Below, piece by piece: positions 39,109 through 47,494 of a stretch of 64,000 bases of DNA (its first letter is position 1; each line of letters begins with the position of its first letter). The notes beneath the pieces were generated by a model, which did no database searches, had not been told where the DNA came from, and worked only from the letters and a program-made list of their open reading frames with translations. The position numbers were made by a program, and so were the translations under genes. The stretch is from Kitasatospora cheerisanensis KCTC 2395 (GTDB lineage: Bacteria > Actinomycetota > Actinomycetes > Streptomycetales > Streptomycetaceae), in the NCBI RefSeq assembly GCF_000696185.1, contig NZ_KK853997.1, forward strand, positions 2,046,761 to 2,110,760, given 5' to 3'.

Positions 39109-42100
39109 GTGTATCTGCACTTGTTGGGAGCAATCGAACTGACGGCAAGCGGAAGGCCGTTGTCGATCAGTTCGTGGAAGGTCCGAATCCTGCTGGCCGC
39201 CCTGGCCGTGGATCTGGAACGTCCGATCTCCCCCGCCGTCCTCGCCGAACGCCTCTGGGACGGAGAGCCCCCGCCAAGTGCCATCGGCACCCTGCAGGTC
39301 TACGTCTCCCGACTGCGGACGGCACTCCGCCACGCCGCCGAACTCGACACCGAATCCGGCGAGCGCCCGGTCGAGATCGTCTCCCGCCCCGGCACCTACG
39401 CCCTCCGCGCCGAACCCGACCAGATCGACTGGCACGCCTATCGCCGTCGGGCCCGCCAAGCCCGCCGTTTCGTCGAAGCGGGCGACGACCGGCGGGCCCT
39501 CGACGCCCTCGACGATGCCGACGACTTCTGGCAGGGCGACCCTCTTGCCGGCCTGCCTGGCGAGTGGGCCCAGCAGACCCGCAAGGTCATGCAGGACCAG
39601 TGGCTCGCCGCCCAGTTGACCCGCACCGAAATCGAATTGCGCCTCGGCCGGTACGCCGACCTCGTCCCCACCCTGGCCGAACTCGCCGACAAGAACCCGT
39701 GGAACGAGAAGGTCGCCACCCATCTGATGACGTCCCTCTACGGCAGCGGCCGCATTGCCGAGGCCCTCGCTGTCTACCGGCACATCCGTCATCGACTCGA
39801 CCACGACCTCGGTACCAGACCCGGCGAACGCCTCAGGACCCTCAACGATCTCATCCTCAACGGCGCCAACATCACCACCCTTGTCCCCCGCCCGGCCGCA
39901 CCTCCTGTCGCCCTCGCTGGGCCGACCGCTCCCCCTGCCCAGCGCCAGAGGGCCCGGCAGCGGCCCCAGGGCCTGCTGGCCGTCCCCGAACTGTCCGGCC
40001 GAGAGTCCGAGTTGGCGCTTATCACCGCCGCTGCCCGGGGCGAGCGGGCGGGCCGGAGCGACGATCTCGGTGCCGCGGAGCAAGGCCGGCCTGTGGTCTC
40101 CATCAGCGGCCTGCCCGGAAGCGGAAAAACTGCTCTTGCCACCTCCGCAGCCGATCGCCTGCAGGGCCACTTCCCGGACGGCGTTCATGTGCTTCGACTC
40201 GGCACCTACTCGGGCGCCCAGCACGACCCCAGCCCCGAGGCCGCAGCCACCGCGCTGCTGCGGCAGTTCGGCGTCCCGGCCGCCCGGATCCCCGTAGAAC
40301 GCGAGGAACTCCTCGGCCAGTGCCACGAGTTGCTCACCCAGCGGCAGGCCCTGATACTCCTCGACGACGCCGCGGGGCCCGGTCAGATCGGGCCGCTGCT
40401 TCCGTCCAGACCCACCTCGTTCGTCCTGGTGACCAGCCGTCACCGGATGGCGGCGCTCCCGTCCGTCGTCACCATCCCGCTTGACGCGCTGTCCCCGGCC
40501 GCGTCCGCCGAGATGTTCGTCCGCCTGGCCGGCTCCGACCGGACCGCCGACGCCGACCGACTCGCCGAGATCACCCGCTTGTGCGCCCACCATCCCTTGG
40601 CCCTCCACCTCGCCGCCGGACGCTTCCGCTTCCGCTCCTCCTGGACCCTTGCCCACCTCGCGGACCGCCTCACCCGCAACGGCCTTCTGGACGAGCTCGG
40701 AGACGGCCCCGACAGTCTTTGCGGCGCATTGGCCATGTCCTACCACGATTTGTCAGAACAGCATCAGATGGCGTTCCGCCGGCTGAGCCTGCACCCCGGC
40801 CCCGACTTCGGCCTGCACACTGCCGCGGCACTGATCGGCTGCCCGATCGACCGCGCGGAGCGGCTGATCGAGGATCTGCTGTCCGCGAGCCTGTTGGCGG
40901 AGCACTCGCCGGAGCGGTTCAGCTACCACTCGCTCGTTCGAGCCTATGCGAGCGCCCAGGTGCGGCAGACGGAGTCCCCCGAGGACTGTCGAGCGGCCGT
41001 ACGACGGTCTGTCAGCTATCTGTGCCGTACGGCGAATTGGGCGGACCGAAAGATCCATTCCGATCGCTATCGCATGGAGCTCGCGCTGTTCGGTGACGAG
41101 TTCGCCGTGGATGAACCGCCCGTCGGTGTCGAACCGGCGGACGAGGTGGGGGCGAAGCGCTGGGTGGACGCCGAGATCGAAACGTTGACAGCCCTTCAAA
41201 GAGACTTGTCCACCTCGGGAGACGGCGAGACAGCTGCTGTTCTCGCCCACGTCGTCAAAGAGCACGTGGAGTCTCGGCAGCTGTGGCGAGAGGCGATCGA
41301 CATACATCGCTCGGCCGCCGAGCACTGGCGGGAATCAGGTGCCGACCTCCCCGAGCTGCACGCACAACTCGCGCTTGCCACTGCCGAGTTACAGGTCTCT
41401 CGGTATCCGTCGGCCGAGCACGCCGCGAAGCGCGCACTGGACCTCGCCCGGGCAGCCGACGACCGCCGAGGCACCGCCACCGCACTGGGACGCCTGGGCG
41501 AGCTGCGCTGGCACCAGGACGACCTGCACGGAGCCCTGCGACTACTGGGCAAGGCGCTCGACATCCTGCGCGAACTCGGCGACGCCTCGGCAGTGGCTCG
41601 CGCCGTCGGCAACCTCGGCATGGTTCAGAGCCAGCTGGGGGATCCGCGAAGCGCGATCGACAGCCTGCACGAGGCACTGTCGTTCTTCCGCGGCATCGAC
41701 GAGCATTCGACAGCCTTGAAGATCACCAACAACATCGGCGGACTTTATCTGGAGATCGGCGACAATTCCGCCGCCAGGCAGGCCTTCGAGGAGGTTCTGA
41801 GCAAGGGCAGGGGGCTGATCGGTGAAATGGATCTGGCAATCTCGCAATCGAACCTCGCCAGCCTCTTCGAGATTCCGAAGGAAACCGATCGGGCAGTCGC
41901 TCTGGCTTCCTCTGCCATCAACATCTTCCGCCGGTCCGGCGCCCTTCGCCATCAGGCCATCGCGATGAATGTCATGGGTCGAATCCTGCTCGACTCCGGG
42001 AATCCGGATTCAGCCCTCGAACTGCACTCGGAGGCATACCGGATCGCCCGTTCCGTCGGGGCCCCGCGCGAGGAGGCGGACGCCCTCAGTGGTCTGGACC

Positions 42101-42276
42101 AGGCACAACGGCTACTGCCGAACCGCCAGCACGGCACCGGCACAGTCCAGTACAGCCCTCCCACCCCCGACGGATTCGACGACCGCCCGCGCGGCGAAAC
42201 AGCGACCGAACGGACCCTGGACCGCTATCGCGAACTGCTCCGCCCCGAGAGCCGCGCAACACCCGATGGATCTTGA
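39109..42276 (+). CDS. Large SARP-family transcriptional regulator (SARP-BTAD-NB-ARC-TPR)
   Basis: 1055 residues, AfsR-like. GTG 39109 is 7 bases after GGAGG (39097-39101). Residues 1 to about 95 are an OmpR-type winged helix (LHLLGAIELTASGRPLSI, LAERLWDGEPPPSAIGTLQV, YVSRLRTALR). About 100-250 is the bacterial transcriptional activation domain (YRRRARQARRFVEAGDDRRA, ALAVYRHIRHRLDHDLGTRP). NB-ARC at about 320-600 has P-loop ISGLPGSGKTALATS. TPR repeats run from about 690 to 1010 (LGRLGELRWHQDDLHGALRL). Activators of this class bind direct heptamer repeats and often switch on antibiotic or differentiation genes. No biosynthetic cluster is in view. Confidence 0.93.
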   Translation: MYLHLLGAIELTASGRPLSISSWKVRILLAALAVDLERPISPAVLAERLWDGEPPPSAIGTLQVYVSRLRTALRHAAELDTESGERPVEIVSRPGTYALRAEPDQIDWHAYRRRARQARRFVEAGDDRRALDALDDADDFWQGDPLAGLPGEWAQQTRKVMQDQWLAAQLTRTEIELRLGRYADLVPTLAELADKNPWNEKVATHLMTSLYGSGRIAEALAVYRHIRHRLDHDLGTRPGERLRTLNDLILNGANITTLVPRPAAPPVALAGPTAPPAQRQRARQRPQGLLAVPELSGRESELALITAAARGERAGRSDDLGAAEQGRPVVSISGLPGSGKTALATSAADRLQGHFPDGVHVLRLGTYSGAQHDPSPEAAATALLRQFGVPAARIPVEREELLGQCHELLTQRQALILLDDAAGPGQIGPLLPSRPTSFVLVTSRHRMAALPSVVTIPLDALSPAASAEMFVRLAGSDRTADADRLAEITRLCAHHPLALHLAAGRFRFRSSWTLAHLADRLTRNGLLDELGDGPDSLCGALAMSYHDLSEQHQMAFRRLSLHPGPDFGLHTAAALIGCPIDRAERLIEDLLSASLLAEHSPERFSYHSLVRAYASAQVRQTESPEDCRAAVRRSVSYLCRTANWADRKIHSDRYRMELALFGDEFAVDEPPVGVEPADEVGAKRWVDAEIETLTALQRDLSTSGDGETAAVLAHVVKEHVESRQLWREAIDIHRSAAEHWRESGADLPELHAQLALATAELQVSRYPSAEHAAKRALDLARAADDRRGTATALGRLGELRWHQDDLHGALRLLGKALDILRELGDASAVARAVGNLGMVQSQLGDPRSAIDSLHEALSFFRGIDEHSTALKITNNIGGLYLEIGDNSAARQAFEEVLSKGRGLIGEMDLAISQSNLASLFEIPKETDRAVALASSAINIFRRSGALRHQAIAMNVMGRILLDSGNPDSALELHSEAYRIARSVGAPREEADALSGLDQAQRLLPNRQHGTGTVQYSPPTPDGFDDRPRGETATERTLDRYRELLRPESRATPDGS

Positions 42277-42708
42277 CTATTATCATTCAAACGTCTCCGT
42301 CACGGCTTCGCTAAATTACTCGCCAGTCACTTGGGGAGGGGACCCAACCTCCTGGGTCCAATGAAGCAGAATGGCGAGGTTGGCACCGAACCTTGTATGG
42401 TCGTCGCGCAAGTGATCGACTGCCCTCAGGAAGAGCTGACCGTTAGTGCCAGAATCTCCAATGCGCGACGGCTTCAACGCGCACCGTGCTGCGCCTGCCT
42501 CGTTCGTGAACCACCGCACCCTCTCGCCCCTGGGCTCCATACCGGGGACACCTGGCCGCAGCGAGCCGGGCACCTGCGCCTGGATCGGGATCTGGCTTTT
42601 CGGCTTGCCGTTCTAGCCGGACGTCAGCCGCAAGCTGTTGGTACCACCCGAGCCGCGTCCCGGGCGACCCCGGGACGCGGCTCTCGCGTTCCTCTCATCT
42701 GCTCCGTG
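42277..42708. other. Gene-free 430-bp stretch, lower GC than its surroundings
   Basis: It begins with an AT-rich segment (42277-42325) unlike the rest of the window. A GGACCCA/TGGGTCC hairpin (42340-42346 with 42353-42359) may end the SARP transcript. Short frames occur but none has convincing codon use or a family. It could be decayed DNA at the edge of the regulatory island. Confidence 0.4.
42650..42683. terminator. Strong terminator between convergent genes
   Basis: GAGCCGCGTCCCGGG (42650-42664) pairs perfectly with CCCGGGACGCGGCTC (42669-42683), a 15-bp stem with a 4-base loop, just behind the 114-residue gene on the minus strand. Confidence 0.9.
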
Positions 42709-43053
42709 CTACCGGAGGATCACAGCGCCCGCAGCGAGCAGTGCGTGGACCAGCGATCCGGCCACCACCGTCGCGTCCGGCGCTCCATTCGGTGCCGCGT
42801 CCGCCAGGCGGATCGTCGATGCGCCGCCGCGGAAGTGCACGTGCACCGACCCGTCCGCGCCCAGTACCGCGAGCACCGCGCAGCCGGGATGGCGCCGCCA
42901 CAACTCCTCCGCCGTCTCCGGAGTCCCGCCGTACAGCACGTCCGCCAGATGCCGAACCCGGGCCGGTTCGTCGATCCGGGCCGCCACGTGCCGGTCGTAC
43001 CTGGGCCCGCTCCCCGGCGGACCGGGCAAGCGGACCGTCACCTTCACTGCCAT
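42709..43053 (-). CDS. Small 114-residue protein of unknown function
   Basis: ATG 43053 follows AGGAGG at 6 bases; the start lies inside the end of the upstream gene (10-bp overlap). Sequence such as RVRHLADVLYGGTPETAEEL, CAVLAVLGADGSVHVHFRG and ending LLAAGAVILR suggests a small alpha/beta domain. No signal or membrane segment. No family recognised. The overlap implies a co-translated partner of the 408-residue protein. Confidence 0.65.
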   Translation of the reverse strand: MAVKVTVRLPGPPGSGPRYDRHVAARIDEPARVRHLADVLYGGTPETAEELWRRHPGCAVLAVLGADGSVHVHFRGGASTIRLADAAPNGAPDATVVAGSLVHALLAAGAVILR

Positions 43054-44270
43054 CTGGCGCCTCCTGCGAGCGGGGCGGGCAGCGGAAGCGGCGGCTCGGT
43101 GGGCGGGTACGCCGGCTCGCCCAGGTTCAGCACCCGGTAGAGCAGGCGGCGGATCCGCGGCAGGAACTCTCCCGGCTCCGAGGAGATCCGGGCGCCGATC
43201 TCCGCGTACGCCTCCGACCGGTACCTCGCGTCGGCGTAGGCAAGCTGGCAGGCCAGCGGGCGGGCCGGGTCCAACGCCGGGGCGGTCATCGCCAGTTGCA
43301 CACCCGGTGAGCGCGGGTTGACGTCCCGGTGCGGGAACCGGGCGAGCAGGATGCGGGCCCGGGTGAGCGTCGCGTACAGCGTGACGGAACCGTGGTCACC
43401 GATCACGTAGTCGGCGGCCACCAGCATCGGCCGCCAGTCCACCTCCTGCGTCACCAGCGAAACCGACCCCCCGGAGACCCCGTCCACCCACCGGCGTACC
43501 TGCCAACGGCCGTGCCCCGCTGACACGTTGGGGTGAAGGACCAGCGCGGAGCGGAACCGACCTGCGGGCAGTTCGCGCACCAGTCGCGGCAGGAACGCGT
43601 CCAACCGTCCGAACACCGAGTTCGGCCCCCAGGTCGAGCAGAGCAGAACCAACTGTTCCCCGTCCGCCAGCCCGAGTGCCGCCCGGTACTCCGCTCGCCG
43701 GGGCAGCGCTGCCGTGATCCGGTCGTGGTCGCCGTCGCCGACCACCTCCGCCACCGGCAGCACCTCCGGACAGCTCCGCTCCAACTCCGTCAGGTCGTCC
43801 CGGTGCGCCAGCGCGTACGCCGCCGCATTCGGCCGGCCCTCCCACAGCAGGTAGTCCCGGCCCAGGCCGGCCACCTCCCGCTCGTGCTGCACCGTGCCGG
43901 CGCCGCCCTGGTCGCGGACGCCGCTGACCGAACCCACCGGTGGCAGTGCGCGGGTCAACTGCAGGTGTCCGGCTCCGTGCGGCAGCCGCACCAGCGGGCC
44001 GCGCAACTGCTCGATGCCGCGCGAACCGGCCGCCAGGATCAGGTCGAACTCGGTCCGAACGGCCTCCTCCCACGGCACCACCGTGCCGCCGAGCCGCATC
44101 AGGAACGCGGCCGCCCCGTCGTTGAACGCGTGCGGCGCGACGGTGAAGACCACCTGCACGCGCAGATCCGATCCCAGCAGCTCACAGAGTTCGAGCAGCC
44201 GTCGGCCGTACACCTCGGTGTGCACCACTGCGAGCGCCCGCTTGCAGCCGGGCATAGTCGCCCATGCCAC
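43044..44270 (-). CDS. GT-B-like protein of unknown function, 408 residues
   Basis: GTG 44270 follows GGGGG at 7 bases. Features: an N-terminal Rossmann-like half (CKRALAVVHTEVYGRRLLEL, TEFDLILAAGSRGIEQL), LPHGAGHLQL, then LVLLCSTWGPNSVFGRLDAF, RFRSALVLHPNV and LVAADYVIGDHGSVTLYATL. The His-Pro and Asp-His-Gly-Ser elements resemble the sugar-nucleotide half of GT-B or CDP-glycerol glycerophosphotransferase enzymes. Not close enough for a firm name. Soluble, no signal peptide. It shares its transcript with the 114-residue gene, and a triple direct repeat lies about 107-134 bp upstream. Confidence 0.7.
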   Translation of the reverse strand: MAWATMPGCKRALAVVHTEVYGRRLLELCELLGSDLRVQVVFTVAPHAFNDGAAAFLMRLGGTVVPWEEAVRTEFDLILAAGSRGIEQLRGPLVRLPHGAGHLQLTRALPPVGSVSGVRDQGGAGTVQHEREVAGLGRDYLLWEGRPNAAAYALAHRDDLTELERSCPEVLPVAEVVGDGDHDRITAALPRRAEYRAALGLADGEQLVLLCSTWGPNSVFGRLDAFLPRLVRELPAGRFRSALVLHPNVSAGHGRWQVRRWVDGVSGGSVSLVTQEVDWRPMLVAADYVIGDHGSVTLYATLTRARILLARFPHRDVNPRSPGVQLAMTAPALDPARPLACQLAYADARYRSEAYAEIGARISSEPGEFLPRIRRLLYRVLNLGEPAYPPTEPPLPLPAPLAGGARWQ

Positions 44271-44376
44271 GAGGCATCCCCCCTCTGTCCTTCCCGGCCT
44301 CCCACCGGACGGCGGTGCCCCGTGCACCACCGCAAAGCAGAGATGTCCGCACGCGGTGGCGGGACGACTGGAGAAC

Positions 44377-44404
44377 CCTTGCGGATCCTTGCGGAACCCT
44401 TGCA
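44377..44404 (-). promoter_or_regulatory. Triple direct repeat resembling a SARP binding site
   Basis: On the minus strand GCAAGGG-TTCC-GCAAGGA-TCC-GCAAGGG: three heptamers spaced 11 and 10 bp. SARP regulators recognise heptamer direct repeats at about 11-bp steps. It lies upstream of the 408-residue gene and within 2.2 kb of the SARP gene. Seen directly; the link to the SARP is inference. Confidence 0.55.
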
Positions 44405-44562
44405 TCAAACTTCCGTGCCTTCTAGGGGAGTTGATGGCATCTCGGCGGTGCGGGAAATTCGGTGGCGGCCGATGCGGGTTGGTACTAGCGTGGCGTGCGC
44501 CGATGGAGGGCACCCCAGGGCGGGGTGCGCGAGGCGTGTCGCCGAAAGAGGAGGTGAGGACC

Positions 44563-44667
44563 GTGAGGCCTGTCCTTGCAGGTGTTGTTTCCCGCGTTCA
44601 GAAGTCCACCGAGTCCTGTCCCCACTGGCTCGCGGCCGCCCTCGAACCGGTGTCGCCCATACGCTGA
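44563..44667 (+). CDS. 34-residue mini-ORF with strong ribosome-binding site
   Basis: GTG 44563 follows GAGGAGGTGAGGACC (GGAGG, 9-base spacing). It encodes a basic/hydrophobic start (VRPVLAGVVSRVQKSTESC) and ends PVSPIR at TGA 44665. It lies 45 bp before rsgA and could be a leader, a gene fragment or a small peptide gene. The rest of the gap 44271-44712 holds only the triple repeat and a possible -10 TACTAG near 44484. Confidence 0.4.
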   Translation: MRPVLAGVVSRVQKSTESCPHWLAAALEPVSPIR

Positions 44668-44712
44668 CACCAGGCCGGCCGGGGCCACCCGTTCCCTCGA
44701 AGGGTCCACCCC

Positions 44713-45792
44713 GTGCTTTCCACCATCACTGCCCACCCGCTCGCCGGCCTCGGCTGGGACGAGGACCGGGCAGCCGCCTTCCACCCCCTCGCCGAGACCG
44801 GCCTGCTCGCCGGGCGGATCACCCGCATCGACCGCGGCCGCTGCGACGTGCTGGTCGTCGACCCCGAGACCGGCGAACCCACCACGCTGCGCGCCGACAC
44901 CCGCTCGGTCACCGGCGCCGACACCGTCAACAACCCGTGCACCGGGGACTGGGTGGCCGTCGACCCGGCCGCCCGGCCGGTGCCCGTCGTCACCACCGTC
45001 CTGCCCCGCACCACCGCGATCATCCGCAAGGGCGCCCACAAGCGCTCCGAAGGTCAGGTGCTGGCCGCCAACATCGACACCGTCCTGATCGCTGTCTCGC
45101 TCGCCGCGGAACCCGACCTGGGCAGGGTCGAGCGCCTGCTCGCCCTCGCCTGGGAATCCGGGGCCGAACCGCTGATCGTCCTCACCAAGTCCGACCTGGT
45201 GCACGACGGCGAATTCGTCCGGGCGGACGTCGAAGCGGTCGCACCCGGGGTCACCGTGCTGACGGTCAGCGCCGAGACCGGGGACGGCATGGACGCCCTG
45301 CGCGCCCTCGCCACCGGCACCTGCGCGCTGATCGGCCAGTCCGGCGCGGGCAAGTCCACGCTCACCAACGCCCTCGCCGGGACGGACGCCATGACGGTCC
45401 AACAGGTCCGCACCGTCGACGAGAAGGGCCGGCACACCACGACCACCCGGGAGCTCCTCCCGCTGCCCGCAGGCGGCGCCGTCATCGACACCCCCGGCCT
45501 GCGCGGCGTCGGCCTCTTCGGTGGCGAGGGCATCGAACTCGCCTTCGCCGACATCGATGCGATCGCCGCGGACTGCCGCTACGACGACTGCTCGCACCGC
45601 ACCGAACCCGCCTGCGCCGTCCGCGCCGCCCTCGCCGACGGCACCCTGCCCGAGCGCCGCTGGGAGTCCTTCCTCAAGCTCCAGCGCGAGAACGACTGGA
45701 TCGCCTCCCGCACCGACGCCCGCCTCCGCGCCGAACGCGCCCGCCACCACAAGTCCCGCACCAAGGCGGCCCGCAAGGCGTACCGGGTCTGA
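44713..45792 (+). CDS. rsgA: Ribosome small subunit-dependent GTPase A
   Basis: 359 residues, circularly permuted GTPase. An N-terminal OB-like fold precedes LTKSDLV (G4), then GQSGAGKSTLTNAL (G1 P-loop), VIDTPGLRG (G3) and a C-terminal zinc domain with CRYDDCSHRTEPAC. It checks late 30S assembly and releases immature factors on GTP hydrolysis. GTG 44713 follows GAAGGG at 7 bases. Stands alone. Confidence 0.94.
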   Translation: MLSTITAHPLAGLGWDEDRAAAFHPLAETGLLAGRITRIDRGRCDVLVVDPETGEPTTLRADTRSVTGADTVNNPCTGDWVAVDPAARPVPVVTTVLPRTTAIIRKGAHKRSEGQVLAANIDTVLIAVSLAAEPDLGRVERLLALAWESGAEPLIVLTKSDLVHDGEFVRADVEAVAPGVTVLTVSAETGDGMDALRALATGTCALIGQSGAGKSTLTNALAGTDAMTVQQVRTVDEKGRHTTTTRELLPLPAGGAVIDTPGLRGVGLFGGEGIELAFADIDAIAADCRYDDCSHRTEPACAVRAALADGTLPERRWESFLKLQRENDWIASRTDARLRAERARHHKSRTKAARKAYRV

Positions 45793-45842
45793 ACCGACTA
45801 ACCGCCCGCACAACCCGGGGCGCGCCTCGGCCACTGACGGAG

Positions 45843-47048
45843 CTACTTGCGTCCGCGCCGCACCTTTCCGAAGCGCCGCCGCAGGTCGTCGTGCGGCAGG
45901 AATCCGGCCCACCGTTCGGGGTACTCGCTGGGCGGGGCCTCGTCGTCGTCCTCGTCGAACAGTTCCTCGTCGTGGCCGTCGGCGAGGCCGAACTGGCGGG
46001 TGCGTTCGGCGCGTTCGGCGGCCCGCCGGGCGGCGGCCTCGCGGCCGCGCTGGACGGCGGCGTCCTCGCTGAGGCGCTCGACCTCGGCGCGGGCGTCGGC
46101 GGTCTCGACGGCGGGCCAGCGGCGGTCTATGGCGGCGTTCATCGCGGCGCCGATCAGGACGGCCAGCGCCACCACGAAGATCCACAGCAGCACGGCGACG
46201 GGGGCGGCGAGCTGCCCGTACACGGAGTGGCCCTCGACGGAGCTGATCAGGTAGAGCCGCAGGGCGACGCTGCACACCACCAGGACCAGCAGGGCGACCA
46301 GCGCGCCGGGGATGTCCTCGCGCCAGGGCGTGCTGACCGGAACGGCGACGTGGTAGAGGGTGGTGAGGAAGACGATCAGCAGCAGGATCGCGGCCGGCCA
46401 GTACAGCGAGCTGATCACGCCGGCCCAGCTCTGGAAGGTGTTGATCAGCAGTCCGGGCCCGGTGACCAGCAGCGGCAGCACCAGGGAGCCGATGACCAGC
46501 GCGCCGAGGTAGAGGCCGAGCGACATCAGCCGGGTCTTGACCAGGCCGCGTTTGCCGTCGAGGCCGTACATGACGGTGATGGTGTCGATGAAGATGTAGA
46601 GCGCGCGGGAGCCGGACCAGAGCGAGAGCAGGAAGCCGATCGAGATCAGGTCCGGCCGGGCGCTGCCGAAGACGTCGTCGAGCAGCGGTTGGACGATCTG
46701 GTCGATGGAGCTCGGTGAGAGCACCGTCCCGGATGCCGAGACGATGTCCGCCTTGAGCCGCACGATGGTGCCGGCGCCGAGGATGTCGTCGAGGTAGCCG
46801 AGGGTGCCGGCCAGGCAGAGCAGCAGCGGCGGGATGGAGAGCAGCGTGAAGAACGCCGCCTCCGCCGCGAGGCCGGTGACGCGGTACTCGACGCAGGTGT
46901 TGGTGGTGTCCTTCACCAGCGCCCAGAGGGTCCGGTACCAGGTGGTTCGCTTCGCGGCGCGGCGGCGGCCGCCGCGGCGGCGGGCGGGCCGGTCGACGGC
47001 CGGTCCGGTCCCGCCGGGTGGATGCGGAGTACTCCCTGCTGCTTGCAC
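45843..47048 (-). CDS. YihY/BrkB-family inner membrane protein
   Basis: 401 residues with about 6 membrane helices. Family elements: RVTGLAAEAAFFTLLSIPPL, SRALYIFIDTITVMYGLDG, LYWPAAILLLIVFLTTLYHV and a last helix LLWIFVVALAVLIGAAMNAA. A charged C-terminal tail (DEELFDEDDDEAP, then basic) is cytoplasmic. Once called RNase BN; now considered a transporter-like or envelope protein of uncertain role. GTG 47048 is the start with the family-like basic N-terminus. Confidence 0.88.
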   Translation of the reverse strand: MQAAGSTPHPPGGTGPAVDRPARRRGGRRRAAKRTTWYRTLWALVKDTTNTCVEYRVTGLAAEAAFFTLLSIPPLLLCLAGTLGYLDDILGAGTIVRLKADIVSASGTVLSPSSIDQIVQPLLDDVFGSARPDLISIGFLLSLWSGSRALYIFIDTITVMYGLDGKRGLVKTRLMSLGLYLGALVIGSLVLPLLVTGPGLLINTFQSWAGVISSLYWPAAILLLIVFLTTLYHVAVPVSTPWREDIPGALVALLVLVVCSVALRLYLISSVEGHSVYGQLAAPVAVLLWIFVVALAVLIGAAMNAAIDRRWPAVETADARAEVERLSEDAAVQRGREAAARRAAERAERTRQFGLADGHDEELFDEDDDEAPPSEYPERWAGFLPHDDLRRRFGKVRRGRK

Positions 47049-47184
47049 GCCCCTACGGTATCGGCCCGCACTCCTGGACCGATGCGCCGCCGCCGGGAAC
47101 TGACGGGCCGCAATGCGCGGAGCGGCCCGGCATCGCCGAGTGTCCCGAGATGCGGAACACCAAGGTCCAGGATTCGGACGTTAG

Positions 47185-47214
47185 TGGACCGCGAGTCGCT
47201 CGCCGTGCGAATCT
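47185..47214 (+). promoter_or_regulatory. Promoter of the sulfur operon leader
   Basis: -35 TGGACC (47185-47190), 18-base spacer, -10 GAATCT (47209-47214), then 6 bases to ATG 47221: a leaderless transcript beginning with the leader peptide. Confidence 0.5.
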
Positions 47215-47220
47215 CTTGCC

Positions 47221-47304
47221 ATGTCTAGCGCCGGAACCACCCTAGTTGGCCGACTCCACGTCGACCTCCTTCGCGTGTCCAGCGCCATCTGTCCGGTGAC
47301 CTGA
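47221..47304 (+). CDS. Cys-containing putative leader peptide of the sulfur operon
   Basis: A 27-residue ORF with core RLHVDLLRVSSAICPV. The H-V-D-L-x-R-V-S-S-A-x-C pattern matches the actinomycete family annotated as putative leader peptides upstream of sulfur-assimilation genes. Its single late Cys codon (TGT, three codons before the last sense codon) suits a ribosome that pauses when Cys-tRNA is scarce, opening the downstream RNA. It begins 274 bp before the sulfite reductase start and lacks a ribosome-binding site (leaderless). Regulatory effect is inferred from the family and position. Confidence 0.75.
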   Translation: MSSAGTTLVGRLHVDLLRVSSAICPVT

Positions 47305-47419
47305 GCCCCACTCGCACGCCGCCACCGCACCGGCGCCCTGCTCGCCCATCCCCGCCGTCGCGGATGCGCGCACCACCGACCCCGGCCCAGCGTCACCCTC
47401 CCGCCGCCTGCTGATCTCC

Positions 47420-47470
47420 GCAGGTGGGAGCGGGGGCGTGCCCGGGAACCGTCTGCACCCTCGCACCTGC
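47420..47470 (+). promoter_or_regulatory. Candidate attenuator hairpin before sulfite reductase
   Basis: GCAGGTG (47420-47426) can pair with CACCTGC (47464-47470), enclosing a GC-rich segment (GGGGGCGTGCCCGGG), 24 bases before ATG 47495. It is placed to respond to translation of the leader peptide. By-eye pairing only. Confidence 0.4.
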
Positions 47471-47494
47471 CAAGCCGCTCAAAGGACTGACACC

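Noticed and set aside
42277-42708. A possible tRNA or small RNA gene in the low-GC gap
   Set aside because: I could not find a cloverleaf or a conserved RNA motif; only two simple hairpins are supportable.
36619-44513. The regulatory island as an antibiotic biosynthesis cluster
   Set aside because: Only regulators and one unrecognised enzyme-like pair are present; no PKS, NRPS, terpene or RiPP genes.
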